A DNA stretch of 64,000 bases, from assembly GCF_900220965.1 (NCBI RefSeq), contig NZ_OBQC01000005.1, positions 124,001 through 188,000 on the forward strand, written 5' to 3'. Numbering within the stretch: the stretch's first letter is position 1; each line of letters begins with the position of its first letter. Below, piece by piece: positions 18,990-28,009 of this stretch. Position numbers and translations under genes: made by a program. Under the pieces are notes generated by a model, which did no database searches, had not been told where the DNA came from, and worked only from the letters and a program-made list of their open reading frames with translations. Source of the stretch: Ureibacillus acetophenoni. Its GTDB lineage: Bacteria; Bacillota; Bacilli; Bacillales_A; Planococcaceae.

Positions 18990-19715
18990 CTAAAATGGAT
19001 TTGTCGCGATGAAGCTTGCCGTTTTTACATAGATACGTGGATTAAGTTTTAATTGGTTAACAATGAATTCTGCAATGTCTTCTGGTTGCATTATTTTTGA
19101 TTCATCGTTTTCTTTAATTAAACTTAAATCCTTAGCTAAATCTGTAGCCACTGTACTCGGAGTTAAAGCAGAAACACGAATATTGTTTCGGCGTACTTCT
19201 TGCGCCAATGATTCAGTAAAACCAATTACACCAAATTTTGAGGCACTGTAGGCACTTGAAGTGGCTGCTCCATTTAGTCCACTCGTTGATGAAATGTTGA
19301 TGATGTCGCCACCATTTTTTTCAATTAATTGAGGTAATACTGCATGTGTAACATAATACGTACCCATTATGTTAACATCAATCATTTTTTTCCACTCTTC
19401 TGGATCCATTTCTAACACCGAACCAAATTTCGCAATACCTGCATTGTTTATTAGAATATCAGCCGGACCTAAATCATTTGTTAAGGATGCAATCGCTGAT
19501 TCTACTTGGTCCTTTGATGAAACATCTGCTACTGCATAAGCAACTTTTACTCCTAAGCCTTCGATCTCTGTTGCCACATCTTTTAACGTAGCCTCTGTTC
19601 TTGCTAGTAAACCAATATTTACGCCTTCTTTGGCTAAATGAAGTGCAGTTGCCTTACCAATTCCTCTTGCTGCACCCGTTATAAATGCAACTTTTCCATT
19701 TAATGATTGTGTCAT
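18990..19715 (-). CDS. SDR family oxidoreductase (FabG-like)
   Basis: A 241-residue short-chain dehydrogenase. Cofactor motif [17 protein letters not shown], catalytic Ser in ISSTSG and the YSASK Tyr/Lys pair are present. Annotated families call this a 3-ketoacyl-ACP reductase; it is not near fatty-acid genes, so the true substrate is open. The start is behind GGAGCG. Monocistronic. Confidence 0.9.
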   Translation of the reverse strand: MTQSLNGKVAFITGAARGIGKATALHLAKEGVNIGLLARTEATLKDVATEIEGLGVKVAYAVADVSSKDQVESAIASLTNDLGPADILINNAGIAKFGSVLEMDPEEWKKMIDVNIMGTYYVTHAVLPQLIEKNGGDIINISSTSGLNGAATSSAYSASKFGVIGFTESLAQEVRRNNIRVSALTPSTVATDLAKDLSLIKENDESKIMQPEDIAEFIVNQLKLNPRIYVKTASFIATNPF

Positions 19716-19806
19716 TTTAATCGCTCCTTCAAACTCTCTAAATCATCCTCAAACAGTATGATGATTTCTTCACTGTTTTATAAATTAATACGAACCCTCT
19801 TCATTT

Positions 19807-20304
19807 TTAAAAGGATGCTGATGATGATGCTGCTGCTTGATCAGCTTTTACACAATCAATTGCAACAACAAGCGCTATGATGATTGTTTCCATTTCCTCA
19901 TTTATTACTTGAACTTTATAACTGTCTCCCCAAGTGAACCATTCTTTACTTACTTGAGCAACTAATTCACCATGTTGGTACACCTCAAATTCCATGTCCC
20001 ACCAGTTACCTTGCACATCAATTCCCGCCGCATCAATCGTATAACGTGCTTTTAAAAACGAAAACTCTTTCTTAATGGTTAATATATCTCGACCATTTAC
20101 CTCAACATAAAACTTTGGCAAAAAGCTAAACGTTTTTTTTGTAATAAGGGCTACTTCCTCTTGTCTAGTATTCATAATGGAGTAAGTTTTAGGAATTCGC
20201 ATAAAACTTCCCTCAACATAATAGACATCATTTTCTTCTTGGTCTTTTACGGTAAATTTGCCTTTTAGACTAAACACCTTTTGCTTTATGTAGAAGTGTC
20301 TCAT
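19807..20304 (-). CDS. LURP-one-related (YxjI-like) protein
   Basis: A 165-residue protein of the Tubby/LURP-one fold family: MRHFYIKQKVFSLKGKFTVKD N-terminus, repeated beta strands (VEGSFMRIPKTYSI, ITKKTFSFLPKFYVEV) and a closing hydrophobic segment IIIALVVAIDCV. Cytoplasmic or membrane-attached; function unknown in bacteria. The start is behind GGAGGGG. Confidence 0.85.
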   Translation of the reverse strand: MRHFYIKQKVFSLKGKFTVKDQEENDVYYVEGSFMRIPKTYSIMNTRQEEVALITKKTFSFLPKFYVEVNGRDILTIKKEFSFLKARYTIDAAGIDVQGNWWDMEFEVYQHGELVAQVSKEWFTWGDSYKVQVINEEMETIIIALVVAIDCVKADQAAASSSASF

Positions 20305-20444
20305 ACTGCCCCTCCTTTAGGAGATTTATTACTACAAGTATACTATTTGTTAGTGATTGGTAGGAAATAAAAGCAATAAATTTATAAGTCGCAGTAGACG
20401 TTGTTTAATAATTCGGATTAGGTAAAAATCTTATTGACTAATAG

Positions 20445-20473
20445 TTTACTAACTGTTAAAACTTTTCTATAAT
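20445..20473 (+). promoter_or_regulatory. Sigma-A-type promoter of the GNAT gene
   Basis: TTTACT, 17-bp spacer, TATAAT, 55 bp before the ATG. A TTGACT at 20434 offers an alternative -35 but at the wrong spacing. Confidence 0.45.
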
Positions 20474-20528
20474 TAAAAAATTTTGAAATTTTAATTATTA
20501 AACAATTGAATAATAAAGGGGAAAAGGG

Positions 20529-20972
20529 ATGTTACATTTAAAACCGATCACACAGGATAACTGGATTAAGGCTATTTCACTAAAAGTAAGAGAAGATCAA
20601 CGAAATTTTGTTGCGACAAATGCAGTATCGTTGGCACAGTTAAATTTTCTTGAAAATTTCCATGCAAAAGGAATCTATAACGACGAAGAAATGGTGGGCT
20701 TCGCACTTTATGGTATTGACGAAGATGACCATGAATACTGGATATACCGTATGATGATTGATGAGAAATATCAAGGGAAAGGATATGGAAAAGAAGCAGT
20801 AAAATTAGTAATAGAAGATATTAAGAATATGAAAGAAGATCGTCATCAAACAATTACACTTTCTTATGAGCCAACGAATGTTCATGCAAAACTTGTTTAT
20901 GAAAAAATGGGATTTAGTGAGGTAGAAGGGCTTATTATTGGGGATGAACAAGTTTCTCGGTATACATTTTAA
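20529..20972 (+). CDS. GNAT family N-acetyltransferase (BltD-like)
   Basis: A 147-residue acetyltransferase. The acetyl-CoA site is YQGKGYGKEAV, preceded by MMIDEKY, and NVHAKLVYEKMGF closes the fold. Overall resemblance is to polyamine acetyltransferases of the BltD type, but no polyamine gene is nearby and the substrate is inference. ATG behind AAGGGGAAAAGG. Confidence 0.88.
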   Translation: MLHLKPITQDNWIKAISLKVREDQRNFVATNAVSLAQLNFLENFHAKGIYNDEEMVGFALYGIDEDDHEYWIYRMMIDEKYQGKGYGKEAVKLVIEDIKNMKEDRHQTITLSYEPTNVHAKLVYEKMGFSEVEGLIIGDEQVSRYTF

Positions 20973-20990
20973 ACATTAATAGAATGAATA

Positions 20991-21035
20991 AAAGAATGTG
21001 CTCCAGACAAGTTTGGAAAACACATTCTTTTTGCA
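20991..21035. terminator. Terminator between GNAT and RluA genes
   Basis: Stem AAAGAATGTG/CACATTCTTT with a 20-nt loop and a T-rich tail, between convergent genes. Confidence 0.85.
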
Positions 21036-21063
21036 TTAGTACGTCATCTTTTTCCAATGATAG

Positions 21064-21813
21064 TTACTTGAAGATTAACTGCCTCTCATCAACTGTTTCA
21101 TGTGAAACTTCGGTACCCTTCTCTGGCTTTCTAATTTTAACTTTCTCCCATAAATTCCATGGATTCTTACTAGGTGGTATTGATTCTACTTTTATAGGTT
21201 CCTTTTTTACCGGGTGTTCAAACTGAATTTTATGAGCCCAAAGTGCAAGTTGTTGCCCAACTTTACTAAAACGTTCTCCATATTTTTGATCACCGTATAT
21301 AGGGTTGCCCATACTAGACAATTGAACTCGAATTTGATGAGGTCTCCCCGTATGAAGATTAACAGAAAGTAAGCTGAAACCTTTTTTTGATTCTAAAACT
21401 TCAAAATCTAGCACAGCTTTTTTCCCTTCTGGATGATTAGGTGAAACAACAGACACTTTATTTTTCCGACTATCTTTTAGAAGATAATGTACTAGTTGAC
21501 CCCTTTTCTTCTTTGGTGTTCCATAAACAACTGTTATATAATTTCGTTCAATTACATTTTTCCGTAGCAGGTCCGATAGTCTTGAAGCTGCTTTTGAAGT
21601 TTTCGCAAACACCATAACACCACCCACCGGGCGATCCAGTCGATGGACAAGTCCCAAGTAGACATTGCCTGGTTTTTGGTATCGAACTTTCAAGTCATCT
21701 TTTAATATCGTTAACAAATCAGGATCTCCACTACGATCTTCCTGAACTGGGACATTAATTGGTTTTTCCACCAAAAGCAGATGATTATCCTCAAATAATA
21801 TTGGTATATTCAT
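21064..21813 (-). CDS. RluA-family pseudouridine synthase
   Basis: A 249-residue RNA pseudouridine synthase. The catalytic Asp is in HRLDRPVGGVMVFAKT; further family motifs are GRPHQIRVQLSS and NPIYGDQKYG. No S4 domain is present, unlike RluD. The start at ATG 21813 gives MNIPILFEDNHLLLVEKP, the family start; the ribosome site AAGGAG is about 12 nt away. A longer in-frame version starts 28 codons earlier without support. Target uridine unknown. Confidence 0.9.
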   Translation of the reverse strand: MNIPILFEDNHLLLVEKPINVPVQEDRSGDPDLLTILKDDLKVRYQKPGNVYLGLVHRLDRPVGGVMVFAKTSKAASRLSDLLRKNVIERNYITVVYGTPKKKRGQLVHYLLKDSRKNKVSVVSPNHPEGKKAVLDFEVLESKKGFSLLSVNLHTGRPHQIRVQLSSMGNPIYGDQKYGERFSKVGQQLALWAHKIQFEHPVKKEPIKVESIPPSKNPWNLWEKVKIRKPEKGTEVSHETVDERQLIFK

Positions 21814-21913
21814 AGTTTTTGGTCTCTCCTTAAAAAGCATAATGTTTCTATCATAACATGTATGATTTATGAAATGGTCAATTTCCCTAAAGGACAAACT
21901 TTTGTAAGAAATG

Positions 21914-21948
21914 AAAAAGGAATGCCTTATATCAAGACATCCCTTTTT
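21914..21948 (-). terminator. Terminator of the OFA transporter gene
   Basis: An imperfect stem with arms beginning AAAAAGG and ending CCTTTTT, 8 nt after the transporter stop. Confidence 0.75.
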
Positions 21949-21955
21949 ACATTAA

Positions 21956-23230
21956 TTAATTTGCTACTACTTCTTCTTTTCTATTTAATTGTTCTTTACT
22001 GTCAAAAAACACTTTTTCAGGTTTTACAACGAATATACTAATTAAAGTTGCGATAGCAAAAAGAGCCATAATAACAAATAACAATATGTCATAGGATTGT
22101 GTTTTTTCTAGAACAAAAGCACTTAACTGATTACCACTTAACCCTGCAAAGGCCCAAGCAGATAAAGCTAATCCATGCACAGTTGAAATGCTATCAATAC
22201 CAAAACGATCAGATAGTAATGGTGGTAATGATGAGAATCCCCCTCCGTAACCTGCATTTACGATACAAAGTAAAGTAATAACTAGGAACGCCGAAATAGT
22301 AGGGTTAATACCGTTAAACATAATCGTTAGTAGAATAGTTATAATAGAAGAGATAAAAATAACTTTATAGATTGAGTTACGATCTTTTAAACGGTCACCC
22401 CATGAAGAGAAAGCAATTCGTCCACCCGCATTGAAAACTGCTGTTAACGAACTAACTAAGCCAATTGCCCCAAATCCTATGTACACTAACATACCTTTTT
22501 CTTGAGAAATTAAAGCTAATCCACAAGTAATATTAATGTAAAACATAAGCCAAATTCCGATAAATGTTTTATTCTTCAATACTTTTCTATAACTAAATCT
22601 CGTACTTTGGATACTTTCTTCCTCATATCCATCTGGTTTCTTTAAAAGTAAATGTCCTATAAACATCATCACTAAATATAACCCTGCTAAAATATAAAAC
22701 ATCGTATAAATATTTGTAGGATTTACTAAAATCCCATCGCTGTTTCTTTCTCCAAGTAATGCTTCCATTAATGGACTTGCAATTACCTTTGCTAAACCAA
22801 AACCTGCAACAGCAAGTCCTGTCGCTAATCCTTTTTGCTTCTCAAACCATAGCATTAAAGTTTTTACAGGAGTTAAATAGCCAATTCCTAGCCCAATTCC
22901 CATAATAATTCCGTATGAAATATAAACACCAATTAATGATTTTTGATAAATAAAGAACCCTGTTCCAGCCATCCCTACTACAAAAAATAGTGCTGCTAAT
23001 AATGATGACTTATGTATATCTTTTTCTACGAACTTTCCACCAAAAGCTGCAGACATACCAAGGACAAAAATTGCTAAACTAAATGCCCATTCCACTTCAC
23101 CGACAGTATTTCCCATGTAAGAGGCAATATCCCCCTTGAACAAAGACCAACAGTAAACTGTGCCAATACTACAGTGAATTAGCAATGCTGGAATTACAGC
23201 ACGAAGCCACTTATTGTTAAATTTACTCAT
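21956..23230 (-). CDS. MFS transporter, OFA (oxalate/formate antiporter-like) family
   Basis: A 424-residue, 12-helix major facilitator. The N-terminus WLRAVIPALLIHCSIGTVYCWSLF-type segment and GIGLGIGYLTPVKTLMLWF are typical of the OFA family, named for the oxalate:formate exchanger. No oxalate or formate enzymes are nearby, so the substrate remains open; monocarboxylates are plausible. AGGAGT lies about 11 nt before the ATG. Confidence 0.88.
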   Translation of the reverse strand: MSKFNNKWLRAVIPALLIHCSIGTVYCWSLFKGDIASYMGNTVGEVEWAFSLAIFVLGMSAAFGGKFVEKDIHKSSLLAALFFVVGMAGTGFFIYQKSLIGVYISYGIIMGIGLGIGYLTPVKTLMLWFEKQKGLATGLAVAGFGLAKVIASPLMEALLGERNSDGILVNPTNIYTMFYILAGLYLVMMFIGHLLLKKPDGYEEESIQSTRFSYRKVLKNKTFIGIWLMFYINITCGLALISQEKGMLVYIGFGAIGLVSSLTAVFNAGGRIAFSSWGDRLKDRNSIYKVIFISSIITILLTIMFNGINPTISAFLVITLLCIVNAGYGGGFSSLPPLLSDRFGIDSISTVHGLALSAWAFAGLSGNQLSAFVLEKTQSYDILLFVIMALFAIATLISIFVVKPEKVFFDSKEQLNRKEEVVAN

Positions 23231-23479
23231 TTAATAAACACTCCTAATCTTTTAACCCAAAACATTAAATAACGAACAATATATTATTTTTTTCAATTAT
23301 AATTCGTATTTAAAGTAAAAATATAAGATATATATATTTATTTCAGGTATTTTTATATCAATTTACGAAAATTAATGTCCCTATTATATATCATTTCAGT
23401 TCTAAAAAAGTATACATTTTGTGTCATAATTGTGTCACATATCTTTGTAAGGGGTTTCTTTCAATTTAATCCAAAATAA

Positions 23480-23515
23480 AAAACAGTCTAATGATACGAA
23501 TTAGACTGTTTTCTA
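23480..23515. terminator. Inverted-repeat terminator
   Basis: Stem AAACAGTCTAA/TTAGACTGTTT with an 8-nt loop, downstream of the 68-residue membrane protein gene. Confidence 0.75.
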
Positions 23516-23533
23516 TGAAAAAAAATTTAAAAC

Positions 23534-23740
23534 TTAATTATTCTTCTTTGCTAATTTTTCTGCCTTAATAGCTTTTGCTAAATCAATAATTAACAGTACC
23601 ATACCTGCAGCTGAAACTAGCATACCGACCAAAAATCCAATTAGCCAGAAATTAAAAGACATTTGTATATCCGTAAACATAAAAATTGCAATTAATATGA
23701 TACCTATAAACAGTAATAATAATCCTAGTTTTTTCACCAA
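23534..23740 (-). CDS. Small two-helix membrane protein, unknown
   Basis: 68 residues with two hydrophobic helices (about 5-24 and 30-54) and a Lys-rich C-terminal tail. GTG start behind GAGGAGG. No family recognised; not obviously linked to its neighbours. Confidence 0.7.
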   Translation of the reverse strand: MVKKLGLLLLFIGIILIAIFMFTDIQMSFNFWLIGFLVGMLVSAAGMVLLIIDLAKAIKAEKLAKKNN

Positions 23741-23951
23741 TTTGCCTCCTCATGTTGCTCCTAGAAATTCATCTTTAGTTATTCTTATTAGACGTTAAAT
23801 CCCCATTACTATTATTACATTGATGTGTTTTAAAAGAAAAATAGTTGAATTCTTTATTAGTATTAATCAAATTTCCTTCACTCATGACTTTTGACTATTT
23901 AATTAGCATACATCCGCATATTGTTACAAAAATAGATTGGAGTGATTAACT

Positions 23952-24407
23952 TCGAGTAAGTTCAATCCAGAAAAACTCTCTGTTAAATTTAAGGATGGCA
24001 TAACTGCCTCACATCCTATCGTTCCAAGACGCTACACCCTTACCCACTCTGATAATACCGGAAATTTATTTTTAACGATAGGAAACGAATATGCATGGGA
24101 TGAAGTAAATCGCAAAATGAGAGATGAAGTCATAGGTGAGTGGTTATTTTATGAAGGCTTTCTATATTTCTATGTTTATTTATATATAGACCAAGGAGAA
24201 TTTGATTATAAAACTTCTGCAAAACGAACAGAAATCTTTAGACGTGAGTTACCACTTGCACTAACTGCAATTCGATACGGTGATAATTTATTATTTGGCA
24301 AATACCCTAACCTTGATAATGCTATGATTATCGTTAACTTCATATCCACTTACCCACAGTTTATTGTTCAAGAAAATTGGGGGTCCTTTAGTAGTTTGTC
24401 CATATAA
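23952..24407 (+). CDS. StayGreen-like protein with a damaged or non-standard start
   Basis: The reading frame is open from just after a TGA at 23943 to 24407. It gives SSKFNPEKLSVKFKDG, RRYTLTHSDNTGNLFLTIG, GEWLFYEGFLYFYVYLYID and RRELPLALTAIRYGD, matching the bacterial StayGreen-like family as I remember it (about 150 residues). The frame has no ATG, GTG or TTG before 24117, which would lose the first 55 residues. The bases at 23951-23954 read TTCG where a family-like TTG-AGT-AAG-TTC start would fit, behind GGAGTGAT, so a single inserted C is the simplest explanation. Coordinates mark the conserved frame, not a proven start. Confidence 0.65.
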   Translation, partial: SSKFNPEKLSVKFKDGITASHPIVPRRYTLTHSDNTGNLFLTIGNEYAWDEVNRKMRDEVIGEWLFYEGFLYFYVYLYIDQGEFDYKTSAKRTEIFRRELPLALTAIRYGDNLLFGKYPNLDNAMIIVNFISTYPQFIVQENWGSFSSLSI

Positions 24408-24416
24408 TCAGTTTAG

Positions 24417-24447
24417 GAGACGTTCATAATAATATGAACCGTCTCCA
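24417..24447 (+). terminator. Terminator after the StayGreen-like gene
   Basis: Long stem beginning GGAGAC and closing GTCTCC around an AATAAT loop, followed by ATCTTCTT, 10 nt after the stop. Confidence 0.75.
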
Positions 24448-24652
24448 TCTTCTTATGGGAAACACGTTAAAAAGAGGTAATTTTACAAACTCTCCATCAC
24501 AAATTGTATAATAAATGTATACAGAAAAATGGACAAGGATACATATACTTTTGCATTAATATTCACTGTCCTGAAACTTTTAAGTCCCAATATTTCTCTA
24601 TAATTAATATCTTCAAGTCTAACAAATACAAAAGAACAACAGGATGGTGCTT

Positions 24653-25609
24653 ATGGTTGGAATGGGTTATCGGACGATTAAGACTGCAATAGGAGCAGGA
24701 TTGGCAATTTGGATTGCGACATTGCTTGAATTGGAATTTGCATCATTCGCAGCGATCATCGTTATTATGTGTATTGAAACAACAAAGAAAAAGACATTAC
24801 ATTCCATTCAGAAAAAGTTTTTCGCTTCTCTTTTATCTTTACTTCTTGGCTCTATATTTTTTGAACTATTAGGATACAATCCAATCGTTTTAACTTTATT
24901 TATTTTATTTTTTGTTCCAATTCTTGTAAAACTCCGTATTCAGGAAGGATTAATTACGAGTATCGTAATTGTTTTACATATATATGTAGTAAAGGAAGCC
25001 AACCTAGAAAACTTATTAAATGAACTCTATATTATTTTCATCGGTATTGGTATTGCCTTACTTGTAAACAGTATTATGCCAAGCTTTAAAAAAGAAATTG
25101 AAAAATATAAAACTGAAATTGAAAAAAAGTTTAGTGTTATACTCTACGAATTCTCAGCATTTTTAAAGAATAGTGAACGAAACTGGGATGGAAAAGAATT
25201 ACTTGAAGTAGAAAATATTCTTAACCAAGCTAAAAACATTGTCATTCAAGATGTAGAAAATCATCTTTTAAGAAAAGAAAATAAAGATTATTTCTATCTT
25301 GAAATGCGGGAAGACCAATTGGAGATACTAAATCAGATGGCTCCTATTATAAGCATTGTTTCTACATCAGAGTTAAATGTTAAACAAAGAGGAATGCTTG
25401 CTAATATCTTTTTGAACATTAGTCAACATGTAGATTCGGGAGATACAACTATTGCATTACAACATTTAGATAAGTATGAAGAATCCATACGTGAAACAGA
25501 GTTGCCTAAGTCGAGGGAAGAGTTTGAAATTAGAGCTAATCTATATTATTTAAATTTTGCCATTAAGAATTACTTAGTTATAAAGAAAAATATTTTTAAT
25601 AAAGTCTAA
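24653..25609 (+). CDS. Aromatic acid exporter (ArAE/DUF939) family protein
   Basis: A membrane exporter-like protein. Four or five N-terminal helices in residues 1-140 (ArAE_1 type, IKTAIGAGLAIWIATLL start) are followed by a cytoplasmic helical C-terminal domain of about 175 residues (ArAE_1_C type). Several in-frame starts are close together; ATG 24653 has the best spacing from AGGATGG. Substrate unknown; the family is named for p-hydroxybenzoate efflux in enteric bacteria. Confidence 0.82.
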   Translation: MVGMGYRTIKTAIGAGLAIWIATLLELEFASFAAIIVIMCIETTKKKTLHSIQKKFFASLLSLLLGSIFFELLGYNPIVLTLFILFFVPILVKLRIQEGLITSIVIVLHIYVVKEANLENLLNELYIIFIGIGIALLVNSIMPSFKKEIEKYKTEIEKKFSVILYEFSAFLKNSERNWDGKELLEVENILNQAKNIVIQDVENHLLRKENKDYFYLEMREDQLEILNQMAPIISIVSTSELNVKQRGMLANIFLNISQHVDSGDTTIALQHLDKYEESIRETELPKSREEFEIRANLYYLNFAIKNYLVIKKNIFNKV

Positions 25610-25618
25610 CCATTATAG

Positions 25619-25675
25619 GGTCACGTGGTCAGGTATACCTTACTTAAGAGTAAAGTAACCTACCCGTGGCTTTTC
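25619..25675 (+). terminator. Long imperfect hairpin after the ArAE gene
   Basis: CACG...AGGT...CTTACT pairs imperfectly with AGTAAAG...ACCT...CGTG around TAAG, followed by GGCTTTTCTTT. A probable terminator. Confidence 0.6.
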
Positions 25676-25881
25676 TTTGTTCACTATTACCAGTTTCCAA
25701 AGGCTAAGTTTTAATAAATTCTGTAGTTTTCAATTGAGAATAATCCACCTAACTTTTCAAATAATAAATAACACTTTTATAATGTGACACCTAAACTTTC
25801 GAATAATCTGATACTTTTAAAGATATCAACAATTTGTTAACCTAATCCCATAAATATACTGATTGAAAAGGGTCGATATAA

Positions 25882-27033
25882 ATGAGATTTAAACCGAGCT
25901 ATGCACCAGGACCAACAGATGTACGAGAGAATGTTCGCTTAGCTTTAGCTAAAAAGACAAATAACACTGATTTTGATAAAGAATTTATACAATATTATCA
26001 TGAAGTATGCCAAAAGATGGGCAAGGTTATGGGCACTACAAATGAAGTACTGTTACTAGCTGGAGAAGGGATCCTCGCTTTAGAAGCTGCTTGTGCAAGC
26101 TTAACTGAGCCTGGTGACCGTGTCCTTGTACTTGATAACGGTATATACGGAGAAGGGTTTAAGGATTTTGTCAGAATGTATGGTGGAGAGCCTGTTGTAT
26201 TAAGCTTTGACTATCAAAAATCCATTCCAGTTGAAGAAGTTCGTGATTTTTTAGAAAAAGATCATGACTTCAAATATGCAACATTTGTTCATTGTGATAC
26301 ACCAACGGCTATTTTAAATGATGTTAGTCAACTCTCACCCTTATTAAAAGAATATGGAATTCTAACAGTAGTTGATTCTGTTGCTGGAATGGTTGGGGAA
26401 CCAATTGATGTTGACAAAAATCAAATCGATATTTGCTGCGGTGGAACTCAAAAAGCCATCTCAGCACCTGTAGGATTAGCGATTGTTTCCATTAGTGATG
26501 ACGCTAAAAAATCGATGAATAACCGTAAAACACCGATTGCTTCATATTATGCAAACCTACAAATTTTCAATGGATATATCGAAAAAGGTACATTACCTTA
26601 TACAATGCCTGCAAGCACTGTTGAAGCATTAGAAGTTGCATTAGACAATATTTTAAATGAAGGGCAAAAAGCGGTTTATGATCGACATGCAAAAATTGCA
26701 CAAGCCGTGCGAAAATCTGTTCAAGACTATGGACTATCTTTATTTGTAGAATCAGGAGCCTCTAATACGGTAACGGCAGTCATCATTCCATCAGAAATAG
26801 GCGCATTACGACTACAAAACCACATCCAAGAAACTTACAACTTATACATCGCTACTTCTTTAGCACAATATGAAGATGTGATTTTGCGTATTGGCCATAT
26901 GGGCGAAAATGCCTTCACTGATAAGGTTCTATCTGTATTAACGGTGATTGACAATGGCCTACGTGATTTAGGTTTCGAAGGAAAAGGTAATCTTGGACAA
27001 CTATTCCTAGATGCCCTCAGGGAAGAAAATTAA
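25882..27033 (+). CDS. Class V PLP aminotransferase (alanine-glyoxylate/serine-pyruvate type)
   Basis: A 383-residue fold-type I PLP enzyme. N-terminal APGPTDV, Asp in TVVDSVAGM and the Schiff-base Lys in GGTQKAISAP are typical of alanine-glyoxylate aminotransferases. C-terminal RIGHMGENA is also a family hallmark. No purine-catabolism (puc) genes are nearby, so the in vivo amino donor and acceptor are open. A 272-bp region upstream has no gene. The ATG has a weak AAAAGGG site. Confidence 0.88.
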   Translation: MRFKPSYAPGPTDVRENVRLALAKKTNNTDFDKEFIQYYHEVCQKMGKVMGTTNEVLLLAGEGILALEAACASLTEPGDRVLVLDNGIYGEGFKDFVRMYGGEPVVLSFDYQKSIPVEEVRDFLEKDHDFKYATFVHCDTPTAILNDVSQLSPLLKEYGILTVVDSVAGMVGEPIDVDKNQIDICCGGTQKAISAPVGLAIVSISDDAKKSMNNRKTPIASYYANLQIFNGYIEKGTLPYTMPASTVEALEVALDNILNEGQKAVYDRHAKIAQAVRKSVQDYGLSLFVESGASNTVTAVIIPSEIGALRLQNHIQETYNLYIATSLAQYEDVILRIGHMGENAFTDKVLSVLTVIDNGLRDLGFEGKGNLGQLFLDALREEN

Positions 27034-27048
27034 GAACGTAATGAAATC

Positions 27049-27083
27049 AACACCCCCCACTCAGTTAACGAGTGGGGGGTGTT
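27049..27083 (+). terminator. GC-rich hairpin after the aminotransferase gene
   Basis: A 13-bp perfect stem (AACACCCCCCACT and its complement) with a 9-nt loop. The T-tract is weak. Confidence 0.75.
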
Positions 27084-27156
27084 ACGGTTCATAAAAATAT
27101 AGGGATTTTCACTAAATAATCTGTTTGGCAAGCATAGATTTGCATTTTAATATTAG

Positions 27157-27344
27157 AATAAGCGTAAATTCTACCGTTATTTTCAAAATGTGGATTATTT
27201 CGGAGCGAATAAGGGGAAATTTTACCGTTAAGTATTAAAATATCGCCCTTTTTCACCTTTTTAAAGTCAATAAGAGTAAATTCTCCCCCTATTTTAACTA
27301 TTTTTAGGGTTGTTTACTAAATAGGGGTAAATTTTACCCCTATT
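27157..27344. repeat. Array of four phased 25-bp palindromes
   Basis: Copies at 27157-27181, 27208-27232, 27269-27293 and 27320-27344 share a consensus near AATAAGGGTAAATTYTACC then STTATT. Each is a full or partial palindrome; the last has 13-bp perfect arms (27318-27346). Start-to-start distances are 51, 61 and 51 bp, with gaps of 26, 36 and 26 bp, i.e. whole helical turns apart. The last copy abuts the stop codon of the nuclease gene. The region between the aminotransferase terminator and the nuclease gene holds nothing else. Confidence 0.8.
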
Positions 27345-27346
27345 TA

Positions 27347-28009
27347 CTAGATTGGGCTTTTAATTTGATCACCCAAACGATAAGAACGAATTCTCACAGT
27401 CCCCGATGCGGGAACAAGCATCTTTTTATCTACGAGATTAGAAAGTATATTTCTTACTGTCTTCGTACTTAGGTTCAAATACTTCTCGACTTCTTTAGGT
27501 GTTATGTTTTCTCCTTTTCGGATCGCTAGCCGAAGTACTTCCTTCTCCACTATGGTCAGTGTGGTCTGATCCATCTCATCCCCTAACCATCTGCCAATCA
27601 CTTGCTGTACAATTTGTTGGCATCGACGAGGCTGCTCTTTTACTTGGTCGTAAGAAAAGCGAATCACCGTCCATCCATCAATTACCAATTGATTTTGCCG
27701 TTCTAAGCTGTCGGAAAATTGCCATCTGCTTATGTTCCTTAAGTGAGGACCATAACCATCTATTTCAAAGCAAATACGGATGGCAGGACGAATATAGGCA
27801 AAATCCAAATATCTTTTTCCATCTTTGTAATCATTAACTTCATATTCTGGATGTAGAAACCGGAAATGGTTAAATAATGGCCACCACACCTGTTTTAAAA
27901 ACAACATTTCAGCATGATTATGACCTTCTTGTAATCGTCGCAGTCGTTCACCAGTTCTTGCCTGTAAATGGTCATTCATAAAAGTTTGATATACTTCTTC
28001 AAACCCCAT
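27347..28009 (-). CDS. DUF559/Vsr-type nuclease fused to a winged-helix domain
   Basis: A 220-residue protein. Residues about 20-145 look like a PD-(D/E)XK endonuclease of the DUF559/very-short-patch-repair type: HAEMLFL (Glu), YLDFAYI (Asp), CFEIDGYGPH (Glu, Asp, His), DSLERQNQL and GWTVIRFSYDQV. Residues about 150-215 form a helix-turn-helix (ITPKEVEKYLNLSTKTVRN) ending in a wing-like segment. The putative active-site residues are intact. ATG behind AGGAGG. It lies alone, flanked by palindromic repeats on the 3' side and a weaker copy on the 5' side. It could cut or merely bind those sites; that is inference. Confidence 0.8.
   Translation of the reverse strand: MGFEEVYQTFMNDHLQARTGERLRRLQEGHNHAEMLFLKQVWWPLFNHFRFLHPEYEVNDYKDGKRYLDFAYIRPAIRICFEIDGYGPHLRNISRWQFSDSLERQNQLVIDGWTVIRFSYDQVKEQPRRCQQIVQQVIGRWLGDEMDQTTLTIVEKEVLRLAIRKGENITPKEVEKYLNLSTKTVRNILSNLVDKKMLVPASGTVRIRSYRLGDQIKSPI

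Noticed and set aside
24117-24407. Start of the StayGreen-like gene at ATG 24117
   Set aside because: It would drop 55 residues of clearly family-like sequence and has no ribosome site.
27157-27344. CRISPR array interpretation of the phased palindromes
   Set aside because: Repeats are imperfect, spacers are of unequal length (26, 36, 26), and no cas genes are in the window.
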